DNA of 64,000 nucleotides from Aspidiotus rigidus (GCA_035079385.1 JAVHKY010000054.1:8843501-8907500); one strand, 5' to 3'. Positions 31,430 to 44,720 are shown, counted from the stretch's first letter. Numbers and translations are program-made. Notes: generated by a model from the letters alone, not told the origin.

Positions 31430-33650
31430 AGCCCTTCCAGTACGGCTTCAGAAAACAACGGAATACTATACAACCCCTTTTCGATCTTCAATCCCAAATC
31501 AACGATGCAAATCTTAACAAAGTCCCCCTATACTCTATCTTTTTCGACCTCCAGGAATCCTTTCCACGGGTATGGAGATACCTCATCTCCACTAAACTCC
31601 ACGAAATTGGCCTCCGAGGTCACCTCCCAAATATACTGAATACGTTCCTAAATGACAGAACCCTCTTAGTAAGAATCCACAATATAATCCCCCCCTCTCC
31701 CAGTCCACAATGGAGTCCCTTAAGGTGAAGTCTTTAGTGTTTTACTATTCCTATTAGCAATCAATGATATAACTACATACGTCAAACCCCCTCTCACTCA
31801 ACGCTTCATCGCCGACGACTTTAACATCTCTATTTCCTCCGTCAACCCCCAAAGAGCACACAGACTCCTTCAAGAAACCCTAAACTCAATGACCTCATGG
31901 ACTTCAAAAACCGGATTCAGATTTTCTCTCTCATAAACCTACTCAGTTATCTTCAAAAAAAGAAACCCTACCCCTTCCATACCTCCCCTAATTTTACAAA
32001 ACTTCCAAATTCCATCCCGTAACCACGGCAAACTTCTTGGCTTACAGTTTGACCAAAAGCTCACCTGGGTTCCCCAGATTAAATCCATTAAAGCTAAATG
32101 CACGCGCGCATTCAACATTATAAAATATATATCCCATCCTTCGAAAGGATGCAACAAAAAATTACTCCTCCAACTATACAAAAGCCTCATTCGCTCAAAA
32201 CTAGACTATGGCTCCCCAATTTATTACTCAGCTAACAAAACCGTCCTCGCTCTACTTGACAATATCCAAACTTCTTCCCTCAGAATCGCCCTAGGAGCTT
32301 TTCGCACCAGCCCTAAACTCAGCTTATGTGCAGAAGCCTCTGTCCCCCCCCCACTTCCGCAGACTCACACTAACTGCCAACTTTTTAGCTTCTGTCTCAC
32401 AATTTCCGGACCTCCCTATTTTGACCGCATATTTCAACAAAATACAAATAATAATCAACCCCCAAATAAACATATCCCCCTCCAATTCAAACACCTCATA
32501 CATAAATCATTTGTAGCTAATCCTCTCAAACCCATTCACTCTTCCTCCCCCTTGGACTCTCCCTCAACCTAAAATATGTCTCGACCTCACAGAAATCCCC
32601 AAAAGCGACAAAGCTACTTACATCCATCAAATCAAAAATCTACTTCAGGACTACCCTCACCACACTCTCTGCCTATGTGACGGATCTAAAACAACCAAAA
32701 AAACAGCACACGCATACTCCATCGATGGAAAAATTACTTCTCACCGAATCTGCGACATCGCCTCCATTTTTACAGCTGAACTCATGGCCATACATTCCTG
32801 CCTCTTCCAACTCGCTCAACTTCCCCCTAATGGGAAATTCCTTCTCCTCACTGATTCACTCTCTTCACTCCACTCACTTACCGATACAAACTTTTAACCC
32901 GCTCACTCAACGCATTCTCCTTACACTCCTCACACTTAACTCAATTCACTCCGAAATAATATTCATATGGATACCGGGTCACATTAATTTTCAAAAACTT
33001 GATACAGTTGACCAAGCCGCCAAAACTGCAATCTTTCTCAATAAAATATCTAACAACTCTCTCCTACCAGCCCTTGATTATAAAATCCACTACCGTTCCC
33101 TCACAACTCAATCCTGGTACACCTCCTGGAAAAATCAAACTAACAACAAACTCCTCGCTATCAAAAAAATTCCTGTCCCCTGGTCATCCTCCTTCAGGAG
33201 CAAAAGACGAGAGGAAGTCATTCTTACACGTCTTAGAATTGGTCATACAAAAATTACCCATATTCACCTAATCAACAGTAGTATCCTAATCCCTCCCTCT
33301 TGCCCCCACTGTCACCAAGACAATCTAACAGTCGAACATTTTTTTACTTGCCCCCACCTTTTAGCTCTCCGAGATTCCACCAAAACACCCTCCTGCTTCA
33401 CTCAAGCACTCAAAAACAACTCTGACACCATATCCTGTACTCTACAATACCTCAAATTAACTGACTTTTATTCTCACATATAACACCCACAACTGTACTA
33501 AATTACAATACTCAAATAAACTATTACACTTTAAAAACATTTACACAAACTTTTCTTTACTCCTCACACATATTCCACTTTACCCTTACTTGACTCTTCC
33601 TCATCTTTCTTTACTCGTATCCAAAACTGCTTTATCCTAACTTAAATAAT
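31430..33650 (+). pseudogene. I-like LINE copy (RT + RNase H), 5'-truncated
   Basis: Plus-strand LINE beginning inside the RT at PFQYGFRKQRNT (about 31435). It continues FFDLQESFPRVW, a frameshift near the SPQWSPLR block, FLLAINDITTY, the active-site variant FIADDFNIS (about 31800-31830), the thumb SLIRSKLDYGSPIYYSANKT (about 32185-32245), then RNase H in two frames: CDGSKTTKKTAHAYSIDGKI (about 32680-32740), TAELMAIHSCL, LLTDSLSSLHSL, and after a shift IFIWIPGHINFQKLDTVDQA. The 806-bp open frame 32677-33483 gives the C-terminal half, ending with the RLRIGHTKITHIHL block and CPHCHQDNLTVEHFFTCPH. Here the RNase H Asp (CDGSK) is kept, unlike the 24-kb copy. Multiple frame breaks. Confidence 0.82.
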
Positions 33651-33655
33651 ACTCG

Positions 33656-33682
33656 TAATAATAATAATATAATAATAATCAG
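33656..33682 (-). repeat. (ATT)n tail of RTE-type LINE
   Basis: TAATAATAATAATATAATAA-type microsatellite at the tail-to-tail boundary between the I-like LINE on its left and the RTE-type LINE on its right. Read on the minus strand it follows AATAAAGGCTGATT, so it is best taken as the simple-repeat tail of the RTE-type element. Confidence 0.65.
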
Positions 33683-33761
33683 CCTTTATTACGTAGCTCG
33701 TTTTTTTTAAAATAATATTTCTTATAAATAATTTATCCAATCCACCGAACTACTCAACCCC

Positions 33762-35765
33762 TTAGGGCATAGGCCTCCCCCAATTTTTTCCATGTTCTCT
33801 GTTTTGGGCTGTTCTTTCCCACATAATCCCCGTTAACCCAACTATATCATCCCTCCACCGTGAAACTGGTCTACCTCTGCTTCGTTTTTTGTCCCTGGGT
33901 GTCCATTCGTTTATTATTTTATTCCATTTTTGCTTTCCCTCCCTTGCAAGATGACCAGCGTAATTCCATTTAAGTTTTCGAACTATTTTCCCCACGTCTT
34001 TCAATCCTGACTCCTCCCTCATTTCTATATTTTTCCTTCTGTCTTTTTTCTTTATTCCCATCATACTTCGTTCCATTCCCCTAACCGTTACCCTTAATCG
34101 TTCTCTTTGCTTATTAGTTAATGCCCAAGTCTGTCTGTGCCCCATAGGTAAGAACCGGAATGGTACAACTTTCTAACACTTTTACCTTTGTTCTTATACT
34201 CATTTTTCCTTTATTATATATCTTTCAAGCTCCAGTAGTTTTTCCAAGCTTGGTTGATTCTTCTAAACAGTTCTTTATTTAATCTTTCTGTAAATGAGAT
34301 TGTTTGACCCAAGTATATTGTTTCATTGATCGATTCTATTTTTTCCCCTTTTATAACTAATGGCTCTTCACCCTTACTGTTCGATAATAGAAAAGTTTTA
34401 CTCCAATTTGGTTCCAACCCTGTCTCCCCACTTGCCTCTATAAATTCTTCTCCCATGATCTGAAGTGTTTGTATGTCATTACTTCTCAGGACCACGTCGT
34501 CAGCAAATCTTAAATTGGTTAGATATTCCCCATTTATTTTGACTCCCCTATTTTCCCAATTCATTTTTCTGAAGATTTCCTCCAATACACAGTTGAAAAG
34601 ATTTGGTGAAAGCGAATCTCCTTGCCTAACGCCTCTTTCTATTTTTATATTTGGGCCTTTTTGGTCTGTTCTAATATAAGCTATTGCCTCATCATACAAA
34701 TCCTCCAATGTTTTGATAATTGTTTCTGAAATACCATGATTTGCCATCGATCTCCAAATTATATCGTGGTCTACTGAGTCAAACGCTTTAGAGAAGTCTA
34801 TGAAAAGCAGATTCAATTCCATGTTGTATTCGTTTGACTTTTCAATTAGTTGATTTATTGTAAAAATATGATACATTGTTGAATACCCACTTCTAAAACC
34901 TGCTTGTTCCCTCCCCTGATTTTCATCTAGTTGCCTATATATACGATTTTTTAGTACTTTAGTGAAAATTTTGCAGAAGTTAGATTCAAGGCTTATTTAT
35001 TGGTCGGTAATTTTTAATCTGATTCCTATCTCCTTTCTTGTAAAGAATTATTATTTCTGCAATTTTCCATTGGTAGGGTACTTGTCTATTATTGAGAATG
35101 GCGTTGAAAATTTTTAAAATGATCGGGATAAGTATTTCTGACAGTGTTTTAATCGTTTCGTTTGAAATTTTATCGGGACCAGGACTCACATTATTTTTGA
35201 GTTTCTTAATCGCAGCTTCAATCTCGTTTTCCTGTATTGGAGGCGTCAGTTCTTCATTTTTCCGATTTCTTCCTACTGTTTTACTGTCTCTTTTCGTATA
35301 CAAATTTTCATAAAAGTCTGTGGCTATTTTTGATATCTCTTCTCTCTTTCCCTTTTGTTTTCCTTCTTTGTCTTTTAAATTTGTTATTAGACCTACTCCT
35401 TCCCTCAATTCCTTCCTCATTTTCCTGATCGACCAGTTTTCCTCTATTATATCTTTAATTATCTGATTATTATAATCATTAATATCTTTCCTTATTTCCC
35501 TTTTAGTTAGTTTATAAAGCTCTGTTAATTCTATTTTTTCTCTATATTTTTTGCAATGTTTCTTCCTAAGCTCTTCCCTTCTATTAATTAGGTCTTTCGT
35601 ATTTTTTCTCAGTTTATCTTCCGTTTTGATTTCACTCCTCTTCATTCCAAATTTCTTTTGAGTTTGACTCAAGGTTTCCACTATTTCGTTATAATACTCT
35701 TGTACATCGGTTGGGGATAGTTTTTCTATATTGGCAAATATTGATTCGTTTACTTTACTCCATAA
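33762..35765 (-). pseudogene. RTE-type LINE reverse transcriptase and C-terminus
   Basis: RT follows the nuclease in frame. Lysine-rich linker (35681 onward), VSPGPDKISNETIKTL, KGDRNQIKNYRPIN at 35010. There, a 4-nt duplication AATA breaks the frame; the next frame reads QGREQAGFRSGYST, FIDFSKAFDSVDHDI, GVRQGDSLSPNLFNCVLEEI (about 34610-34670) and the active site LRFADDVVLRSND (about 34480-34515), ending at 34214. After a further shift the C-terminal part includes VLTYGAQ and, after a 4-nt AGAC duplication, TWALTNKQRERLRVTVRGME and KWNYAGHLAREGKQKW...SRGRPVSRWRDDI, as in RTE-clade LINEs, ending at 33762. Few lesions, so a fairly recent insertion. Confidence 0.83.
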
Positions 35766-36689
35766 TTAGTCTTCAGCTTCCTGAACGTTACTTGGGGGGA
35801 TTTCTTTATTATTTATCGCTTCCATTTTAGTTTGTTTTTTTCTATGGTTATTATAGCTACTTCTTCTGGGTATTTGGATTCTACATCTAATCGGTCTATG
35901 ATCCAACGGGAATTTGCAGGATGATATGCAGTCTACGTCTTTTACTACGTTCATATTTTCTGTTAGAAAGTGGTCAATCTCGTTTTTTGTATTGCCATCC
36001 AGGGAGACCCAAGTCCATTTCCGATTTTTCCTTTTCCGATAAAATGTATTCGCTACTTTCATCCTCAGTTCTGTTGCCAATTGAATGAGTCTCTCTCCAT
36101 TTTCATTTCTTATGCTTAGACCATATTCCCCTACTGAAGATTCTTCCTGTTCTTTGCCTCCTACTTTTGCATTCCAGTCTCCCATCAATATGTTATAATA
36201 TTATTTTTCCTGATAGTAGGTTTTCCTTAGTAAGTCGTAAAAAGCATCTTTTTCACTCTCCTCTGCCTCCATCGTCGGCGCATAAACTTGCATGATCATT
36301 ATATTTACTTTATTTTCAATTTTTAGTCTAAGTATTCCAATTCTTTCCGAAATTCCTTTTACTTCTAGTACCCTATCGGTTATTTTTTCATTCATGTAAA
36401 AGCCAATACCTCTTTATCCTTTTGTTTGACCATAGTACAATAAATAGTTCCCATTTTTTCTTTTTATCAAACTTTCCCCTTTCCTCCTTAATTCTCCAAT
36501 GCCTATAATGTCCCATTTAACTTTATCCCATGCTCTTTCAAATTCATATAACCTCTCTTCATTTGCCAGCCCTCTACAGTTGAAAGAAATTACGTTCAAT
36601 TCTAAAAATTTCTGGGGGGTTAGTTTTAATTGTGATTTTAATTTTTGCTTACCATATTTGTTGGGGGGTATACAGTCGTTTCTCCCCAC
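35766..36689 (-). pseudogene. RTE-type LINE endonuclease domain
   Basis: APE-type nuclease that would nick the target DNA. It begins near residue 30 with LNVISFNCRGLANEERLYEF (the N of the first catalytic motif), then IIGIGELRRKG (normally IGLSETR-like, with the catalytic Glu), IMIMQVYAPT, the MGDWNAKVGG motif (Asp/Asn), and CKFPLDHRPIRCRI (normally SDHR; here Leu replaces Ser). Three pieces in one frame, 36689-36414, 36413-36201 and 36200-35766, are separated by single stop codons. Each is probably a point change from a sense codon, since the flanking protein continues without gap. Confidence 0.82.
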
Positions 36690-36720
36690 GGTGACTGCAA
36701 TCCGGCTTGGGGAGGTTTAT

Positions 36721-39700
36721 CCTAATTTACTATGTAATTATTCTAACTATTATTATTGCATACTGTACGTCGAGCTAATAACCTATTAGTTGTTTTAATG
36801 CTCGTTAAAATAAAAAAAAATGAATAAAAAAATTGTATATGTACATACTCATACTATGTAACGCTTATCTAGCTTTATCTAGTCAGTTTCTATTCAATAC
36901 ATTCAACCATCAACGTGTGTGTCGTGTTCTCACTCATTCCTTATACATTACACTTTTTAATGCTCTTATTTTAGCTGGTTGAAGGAAATCAAAATTTTAG
37001 GTTTCTATAGTGCACATTGTGACGTAATTTTCCTCTAGTGAAAGTAACTTCTTGAAATAAAACTGTAAGTGCTTCACATTTCGTTGTGCAGTTTTTCACT
37101 GCGAAAACGTACATTTTATTATTTAAAAAACCTATTCTTGTGATTTATTCTTGTAGAGCTCCAATGCCAGAAGAACGCCAACGTATTTCATTATTATTCG
37201 TCTAACTCGCCAGTGACGTTAAATTCTCCGAGTTCCGACTAACTCTTTTATAACATTTTCCTTTTTTATCGATGATGCTGCACGTAAAAGGATAATAAAA
37301 TTGGCTTCACTGTAACGTAGAATGAAAATAAGGTGGTAAAATTGAAGGTTCGCGATGACAAGAGAGCAGTTACCTGTTGAAACATGCAAGAATGGCTGTC
37401 GCTATAACTTCTTGTTCTTGTTCCATTTATAGCCTGATCAATATCCAGCTAACGAGGAACAGGAAACGGTTTAACGATGCACTTAACAATATCCCTCAGT
37501 TTCCATTATCTTCGTTTCTCCATTCTCGTGATCGTTTGAACACGCTTACGGTAGGATATATAATTTGATAATCACAAATTTTGAAATCAGGTAGCCGAGT
37601 AGTTCACGCGATTCGTAGTTAAGTTGTATTTTGTTTCACTTGTACGCCACCGTGTTAGACTCAATTATCGTTTATGCGAGTTAAATCATTGAAATGGCCC
37701 TCCCCTATCGTATTCTCGGCTCACTCTAATGAGATACAGTGTGCTTTGCTCGTCACCTCGTTTTCGTTACACGAGTGCGTTTGCAGAAAGGTTGTTGATT
37801 GTAAGGCATTTCCGAGGTCGTTATAAAAACCAGCGTTTTAATGGACCTGGCGTGGTCAAGAATGAAGATTTTCCTCTTTTCTAGCGAGTTGTCGTGTTAC
37901 GTAATTGTGCAGAAGGGGTATAAAAGTTTTAACGAATTTGTAATGCAGTAAATAGCCTGCATCTTTCATTCATTTTCCCAGTTACGCCACCTACTCTTTA
38001 TGTCCTTTTAATCTAGAATTATTAAAGCTGTGCCAGACATAGTTGTTTCATTAGAGTGTTATAAAAGATACGACAACGTTTTCCTTTCGGCTTATTTCGT
38101 TCGAATGTATTTACATTTTCGTCTTTAGCGTCGGATTGGGATGAACGTTGTAAAACGGCTTATGTTTGGTACTTCTTTACTGTAGACATGTACGCGTTAC
38201 AGGATTGCCTGTCTGTATTTAAATAGGTCAGTTAGAAAAAAACTCGTACGACTATAAAACAGCGTAGTTTTGTCAGAAATAATACGTCTTTAAACGACTA
38301 AATTAGCGGTTATTAGCAGGCAATCTTCTTATGTTTGCGTTTCCCTTTGATCTTTCTCCCTCTCTTATTCTGAATTAGCTTGAAATTGTTTTACCGAGGG
38401 GACCAGTCATTCGAAATAACTTAGATACACTTTGCGACTTTATTCTCCGTACAAGCATGCAAGTAACTGTAATCGTGTTTCAGGAAAAAAAAGAAGAGAG
38501 AAAAAGAGTTGTGTACGATATTTTTCTCGTTAACTGACTTTATTTTTGAAAACGTTTACGTGAATGTTATACGGGAGAAGTTGGCTCATTTTTCAAAGTA
38601 CTTTTACCTCTATTCTTCTCGTCCATAATATTTGTTTAAATCCTATTGTTGTAGAAAACGGAATCGTAAGCAAGTCGAAAGTTAATATAATTGCATATGC
38701 TCTGCGCCCTGAATCCGGACTTCTCATACAGCTGATGTTTTATGTAGATATATTGTGGTAAGTTGTACCGCACCGTTCAGTTTATTGTAGTTCTTGAAAA
38801 GCTTCATACCGTTGCGAGGTTGGTTTTCTGCTTCCGTCGGAACGAGGTAGAATTACAGATAAGCCATTCAGAAGTAGCCGACTGGCGTTAAATAAAATTA
38901 CATGAGTTGAATTTTTGAAGAATTTAGTTATATTCCAAGTTTAGTTCTTAGCCCACCGTAACTCCAGCTCCTGACAAGTGTCCTATCGCAGAATCCAGAT
39001 GTCAGAATTACTCCTCCTCCTACAATTTTGAATTCTTCAATCACAGTCATGAAGGAATGGAAATAATGGAAACATTGAACCCTTATAGTTCTAACTGTTA
39101 TCGGAGTTTCATGAGCTTTTGGCTCTAGACTTGTTCAGGTATTGTTCGTGTTTTTCGGGTGCTTTCAAATCGCACTCGGATGAATACGAGAAATCATAGG
39201 GGCATGATAAAGAGGTGGAAACGAGCAATTTCTCGATTTTAGTGTTGAAATTGCTAATAAATGCTGGTATTCTGTTTCAATATCAATTATCGTCCATTCT
39301 TTCAGAAGCTTATATATTGTTTGTTTTCGAAAATCTTTTTTTTTTATAACCCGAGAGTCGAAATTTTCCTCAGTGTTTCTCATTTTATAGATGGTCCTGA
39401 TCTAAAGTCCAAATTTTTAGGAGTCCCTGTAAATTCTTTGGAGTCTCGTCTTGTGTATGTTGCGTCAACGCTAAACAGGACTTTCATCAACACCTAAGAT
39501 CATGGTAAAAATAAGAACAATGTTTGATGAGAAGTCTCCTCTTATGAAGTGACTCAACTGAATTAAGGCTTGGGAGTCATCCTTTACTGGAGAAAACACG
39601 CAGTCTCTCATGTTTTGGGACTTGAGAAAATTTCAATACTTCATGGTAGTTCCCCATTGGGGTATCACCCTCCAGGAAAGACAAAACTTTTGACGTTATG

Positions 39701-40680
39701 TGCAATGCCGCTATCATAGGAGAGATGAATTCACCCTTCCCAAATTATATTTGAAGATCGAATTTTGTTCACAGAAAATCAGAAAAATGTTACCAAGATA
39801 TTTTTAAATTTGCATAGTTCAGAGTCTATTTTCATCACCTTTTTTCCTTCACCTCCCCTTCCGTGAACCATATCGATTAGCGCTGGTCTTAGAATCAGGT
39901 TGACATGAGGTAGAATTAATTCGACTGCATTCCAATTCATTTGTTGCGTCGATTTCTATCTCTCCAAATTTTCCATCGACTTGAAATCAACGGGTCATTT
40001 GCGTCGATTTTTAGCACGTGGGGAGTGAGTGTAGATAGACTTTGAATTAAACTTTGTATCCTTAATTCTCAATTAAAATCAACTGTGCGCTGAAGTCTAT
40101 ATATCAGGTTGATCGGAGGACATGTTTTAGTGACCCAAGTTTGAATTATACTCGTAGTCGAGTCAATCTGTAGTCGATTTTGAGTCGACCTCTTTACGTC
40201 CTTGATGGGCTTTTGAATTAACGTCGTTACCTGATGCTCTATCCAATTCAAAAATTGAACTATCGTACGCCGACCTTGATGTTTTACACTTGTCGACTCC
40301 ATTTTGACTAATTCATCATGTAGTCCATCTATAGTTCACTCTTCCCCTCCCTATGTGCGTCTTGTGCCCGATAGACTTATAGCATTCGATCTGTTTGGTG
40401 ACTTTAGAATATATAGTCATAGATCCTACAAAGCTTCAGCATGAAGTTGTTAAAGATTGATGAATCACAACCCACCAGTTCATTATTAAAATTAATGCCT
40501 ACATTTTTCCCCATTAAAAACAATTCCTATATTTTTTAGCATTATAATTAAGGTAGTGAAAGAACAAAAAATAATCATCAAGTTTCTATACGGGTAAAGA
40601 AGTGTATATATAGGCTATAGTGGATCAAAGGAAAAAATATGTTTAGATCTATAGATAAATGGGTTTTATTGTATAAGAAT
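36721..40680. other. no recognisable gene or element
   Basis: Nearly 4 kb of AT-rich sequence with only short open frames (up to 78 codons). No protein motif, long inverted repeat or tandem array seen. The part 39880-40310 is unusually rich in GTCGA/TCGAC words and has balanced composition but no open frame. Probably host non-coding DNA. Confidence 0.45.
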
Positions 40681-40689
40681 GATTAAGAA

Positions 40690-41385
40690 GCTGCCCGATC
40701 GTAATATTATCATCTACCAATGCATTTGAAACCTCGAATTTTCTTTTAATCTTTCCAGTTCTGATCTTCTAGCTACTTTTCTCCAGAAATCCATTGTGGT
40801 TCCAGGAGAAGTTTTTCTCTTCTTTTCTTCAGCGGTCAGATCTCGCAACCATATGTGACATTACTTTTCACAGTTGTATTGTACATACATTTGTTTCCTT
40901 TAATTTTCTTTACCAATCTGGAAATAAATTCAACATTGCTGTTGCCTTCTTACCCTGAATATTCCACTTTCTTATATTCTGGTCTAAGGATCCATCCTGT
41001 ATTATGCTGACTCCCAAATACTATCAATCTTTGCAACTCTTGATGACCTTTCCGTCTTTCAATTCAATATCTTTGTGACTGTCGTCAATACACAGATTTT
41101 CGGTGTTCTTTATATTTACCACAAGACTCCACTTAATTGGTATTCCTTCATCAGTTCCCGCACTTCATATTCCAGGTCATTATGGTGCTGCGCTATCACC
41201 ACTTGATCAACCGCGAAGCACATTTGTTAACAGTATTCCCATACCTTTCAAAGCCTCTTGACAGGGTATTTTTTATCGTAATGCAACCGGCAGTGGCGCT
41301 GTAAAACTGCACCGTCGTAGGCTCTCTCTAGGTCTACGAACCAGAGGTAACTGTTTGTCCTACCGTTACCTAATTCTCAAGAACC
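40690..41385 (-). pseudogene. decayed LINE RT 3' half
   Basis: Minus-strand pieces: LWFVDLERAYDGAV (about 41300-41350, RT block with catalytic Asp), VNIKNTENLCIDDSHKDIEL then KDGKVIKSCKD (about 41030-41115, the post-active-site block usually followed by YKYLG), SSRVAKIDSIWESA, and MDFWRKVARRSELERLKEN (about 40730-40800), the C-terminal motif normally MDFLRRSARISRLDRIRN-like. Many stops and shifts; the YADD box was not found, probably lost in a deletion. It is not the same family as the RTE-type element at 34-37 kb. Confidence 0.6.
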
Positions 41386-42027
41386 TGTGTTAGGGAATGT
41401 AGATGGTCTATTGTGGGTCATCCAGCACGGTACCCAGCCTATTGTTCGGCTTGCAGGTCCGCGTATTCCTCTTCAGTTTTTTCTTTTTACTCACATTTCC
41501 ATAGAGACGGTTGAATATACTGGTGCATACTACCGATATCTACGCCCCTTTCTATTCCTTTGGCACCCTTCCTCCATTAATGCAAATTTCTACCGAAGTC
41601 CCTGTGTATCCGTAAAATTTTGTCGTCCTATGTTTGGTCAGTTCGGTAGGAATTCCCTTAGGTATCGGTACTGTATGCAGGGTGGTCCAAAATGATGTTA
41701 ACAGTTAAATGGGGATTTGCACTAAATTTGTTGTAGCGCAAAAACGCAAAACGTTAGACGTATAACTCAAATGTACGAAATTTGTATCCCAATTTTATCT
41801 TTAATTTGCGTCAAATATGAAGTCTCCACGACTTTTTTGAGCCGAGTTATGGACCAAAATGTGCCGAAAATTCACCAAATCGCCAGGGTTCCCAAAATAT
41901 ATGGCTTGAAAATTAATTAATTTACAGTATTGAGCTGAATTTGGAAAATTTTAATAATCAAATATTATTGTTTCTCAAGTGAATTTGGACGGGGAAAACG
42001 AGAAAAATAGAAACAAAATGCTAAGAA

Positions 42028-42600
42028 GCACGAAAATGGGTTAATAGGCCCAAAAAGGGTCTAAATTCCCTCAATTAGGAAAATCGTTCAAACTTTTGAA
42101 TTGTATTTCAATTTCTAATAGAAATTTCGCGCTGAGTCTGAAAAAAATGTTTGAAAAATTCTTCGAAGCACCGACATGGGTTACTGGGCCCAAAAAAGTT
42201 CAAAATTTCCCCAAATTGGAAAATTGTTCAAACATTCAAATTTCAATTCGATTTTCAAGTGGAATTTTGCGCTGAAACCGAAAAAAATGCTTAAACATTT
42301 CTTCGAAGCACCAAAAAGGGGTTAGTGGGCCAAAAAGGGCCAAAATTTCCCGGAATTAGAAAATTGTTCATGCTTTCGAACTTGAATCCGATTTCAAGTG
42401 GCATTTTGCGCTGAATCCGAAAAAAATGCTTAAAAAATTCCTCGAAGCACCAAAATGGGTCATTGGGCCCAAAAAGGGCCGAAATTTACCCAAATTGGAA
42501 AATCGTTCAAACTTTCAAATTTTAATTCGATTTTCAAGTGGACTTTTGCGCTGAGTCCGAAAAAAATACTCCAAAAATGAATGGGATGATGGGCTGAAAG
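42028..42600 (+). repeat. 140-bp tandem array, left arm of fold-back
   Basis: Four units with period 139-140 bp, starting GCACGAAAATGGGTTA (42028), GCACCGACATGGG (42168), GCACCAAAAAGGGG (42308) and GCACCAAAATGGG (42447). Each contains GGGCCCAAAAAGGG-like, AATTGTTCAAAC-like and TTTTGCGCTGA segments. Inverted counterparts lie at 44170-44720. Confidence 0.85.
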
Positions 42601-42779
42601 AGAATCAAAATTCCTCCAATATGAAAAATTGCGTAATCTTCAAAAGTTTTTTTCAATTCTGAAGTAAAATTTAGCGGCGAGTCCGAGAATAATACTGAAA
42701 TGGCCCTAGATGATCTCCAAAATGAAAAATCGAAAATTGTTTTCATTTTGCAGTAAAATGGTTGATTCAGGGGATGGAG

Positions 42780-43790
42780 GGAATGTCGACAAGTTCGTCT
42801 GCCGTTGAGTGCTCATGAAGTGAGAGACCGACTAGCGTCGGGTGACAGATCCGAAAGAGGAAATTGCGGAAATTCTCCTCATTTGCTGATTTTAGGGGGG
42901 ACGACAAATTCATCTTCCATTGAAGGTTCGCGGTGAGAGATCGACTAGGGCTCTGCGTGTGATCAAAGCGGGAAGAAGTGCGAAAACTCTCAATGTTTCA
43001 GACAAAGAACGCTAAGTTGGTCTTCTGTTGCGTGCTTGCGATGAGAGATCAACTGACGCTCCATCTATGAACGAAGCGGGTCAAAGTGCAAAAACTCCTT
43101 GATTCAGGCAATGGGAGGATACCGCAAATTCGGTCTTGCTCGTGATGAGCGATCAGCTACAGCTCATTCATTGATTGAGGCACACGAACGCCCGGAATTT
43201 CTCGGGGTTTCACCCGGAGGAGGGAATGATACCGTCAAGCTTGACTTTCGTGATGAGCTTGCGGTAAGAGAACGATCGAGACCCCGTGTTTGACAGAGGA
43301 AGGCGAATGATCCCTGGGTCCAACATAGATCGACTGAGGCCCCGAGTATGATCGAGGCAGGTGCTTCTGCAAAACCTCCTGTTGTTTCTTGCCGAGAAGA
43401 GAATGATACCGGCGACTTCGTTTCCCATTACATGCTCATGGTAAGAGATCGACTGAGGCCCCGTGTACGATCAAGGCGGGTGCTCCCGCAAAAACTCTTC
43501 ATTTTGAAGAAATTGTGATGATATCTGGGGCCCGTGGTTTCACTCAAAGGAGGTAATGATGTCGTGAAGCTCGTCTCCCGGTGTCAGCTCGCGATGAGAG
43601 AATGGATAGGCCCCCAGATACCATGGAGGCAAACGAATGCGCGGATATTCTCGTGGTTTCTTAGAAAAGCGCGAATGATACTAGGAAGCTCGTTTTTTGT
43701 TGGCAGCTCGAGATGAGAGAACAGTCAGGGTCCCATGTTTGATAGGGCCAGGTGAATGCACAGAAATACTCGTGGTTTATCACAAAAGAG
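42780..43790 (+). repeat. ~115-bp tandem array at fold-back centre
   Basis: About nine diverged units marked by GAGATCGACTGAGGCCCC followed by GTGTATGATCGAGGCGGG and CAAAAACTCCT, at roughly 42825, 42930, 43043, 43148, 43266, 43328, 43445, 43595 and 43712. GC content is clearly higher than in the flanks. About three inverted units occur at 43850-44130. Confidence 0.75.
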
Positions 43791-44169
43791 GGAACTTCAC
43801 GGCTTCATTTGCGCCTTTGTGAGAAACCACGAGAATTTTTGAGCATTCGTTTAATTCCGTGGTATCGGGGGCCCTATCCAATCTCTCACCGCGAGCTGAC
43901 AACGGAAAACAAGCTTCCCTGAAACGTCACTCTCTCAGCTGGCGCTACAAGAAAATAATCGCACTCTTACCCGCATTCGTTGCTAGAGGAATATAGCCAA
44001 TCAATCACTGCGAGTTCACAATGTAAGACAAGCATCTCAGTACCATGCTCTCCATCGCCTGATGAAACAATGTGAATTTCACACTGTTACCAGCTTCGAT
44101 CATACGCACGGCCTCAGTCGATCACCGCGAGCAATCTTTGTTCTCGCGAAGCTGAAAACCAAATGAAAT

Positions 44170-44720
44170 TCTAAAGACTAAGCGATTTTCCAAGTTGGTA
44201 GAATTGTGATCGTTTTTAGGCACTTTCACTCATTTTGGTGCTTCGCATTCAACAGTTTTTTTTTCCAACTCAGCACACAATTCTACCATAGAATCAAGAA
44301 AAACTTTAAGCGATTTTTCTTGTTTTGAAGAATTGTTGACCCTTTTTGTTCTCGTTAACCCATTTTGGTGCTTCGCAGAATTTCTTAACAATTTCATTCA
44401 GATTCAGCCCTAAATTTTATCTCAGAATCGAGAGAAACTTTGAAGGTTAGGCGATTCTATCATTTTGGGGAAATGTTGACCCTTTCTGCGCCCTTAAACC
44501 TGTTTCGGTGCTTCGCAGAATTTTTCAACATTTTTATTCAGATTCAGCGCTAAACCTTATCTCAGAATCGAGAAAAACTTTGAAGATGGTTTCATCATTT
44601 AAGGGAAATTTTGTTCCTTTTTGGGCCCATTAACCCATTTCGGTGCTTCGCAGAATTTTTTAACAATCTTATTCGAAATCAGCGCTAAATTTTACTACAG
44701 AATTGGGGAACACTTTGAAG
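44170..44720 (-). repeat. 140-bp array, right arm of fold-back (inverted)
   Basis: About four units in opposite orientation to those at 42028-42600, marked by CATTTTGGTGCTTCGCAGAA or CATTTCGGTGCTTCGCAGAA at about 44234, 44362, 44503 and 44636. These are the inverse of the GAAGCACCAAAATGGG starts in the left arm. Confidence 0.8.

Larger units (their letters stand above)
33656..36720 (-). mobile_element. near-complete RTE-type LINE
   Basis: About 3.05 kb, minus orientation: apurinic-type endonuclease, RT, C-terminal region, a ~75-bp 3' UTR and an (ATT)n tail. All expected domains are present in order. Visible lesions are few: three in-frame stops (36414-36416, 36201-36203, 35766-35768) and two 4-nt tandem duplications (near 34995 and 34135) that shift frame. 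No 5' UTR or target duplication could be defined. Confidence 0.85.
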
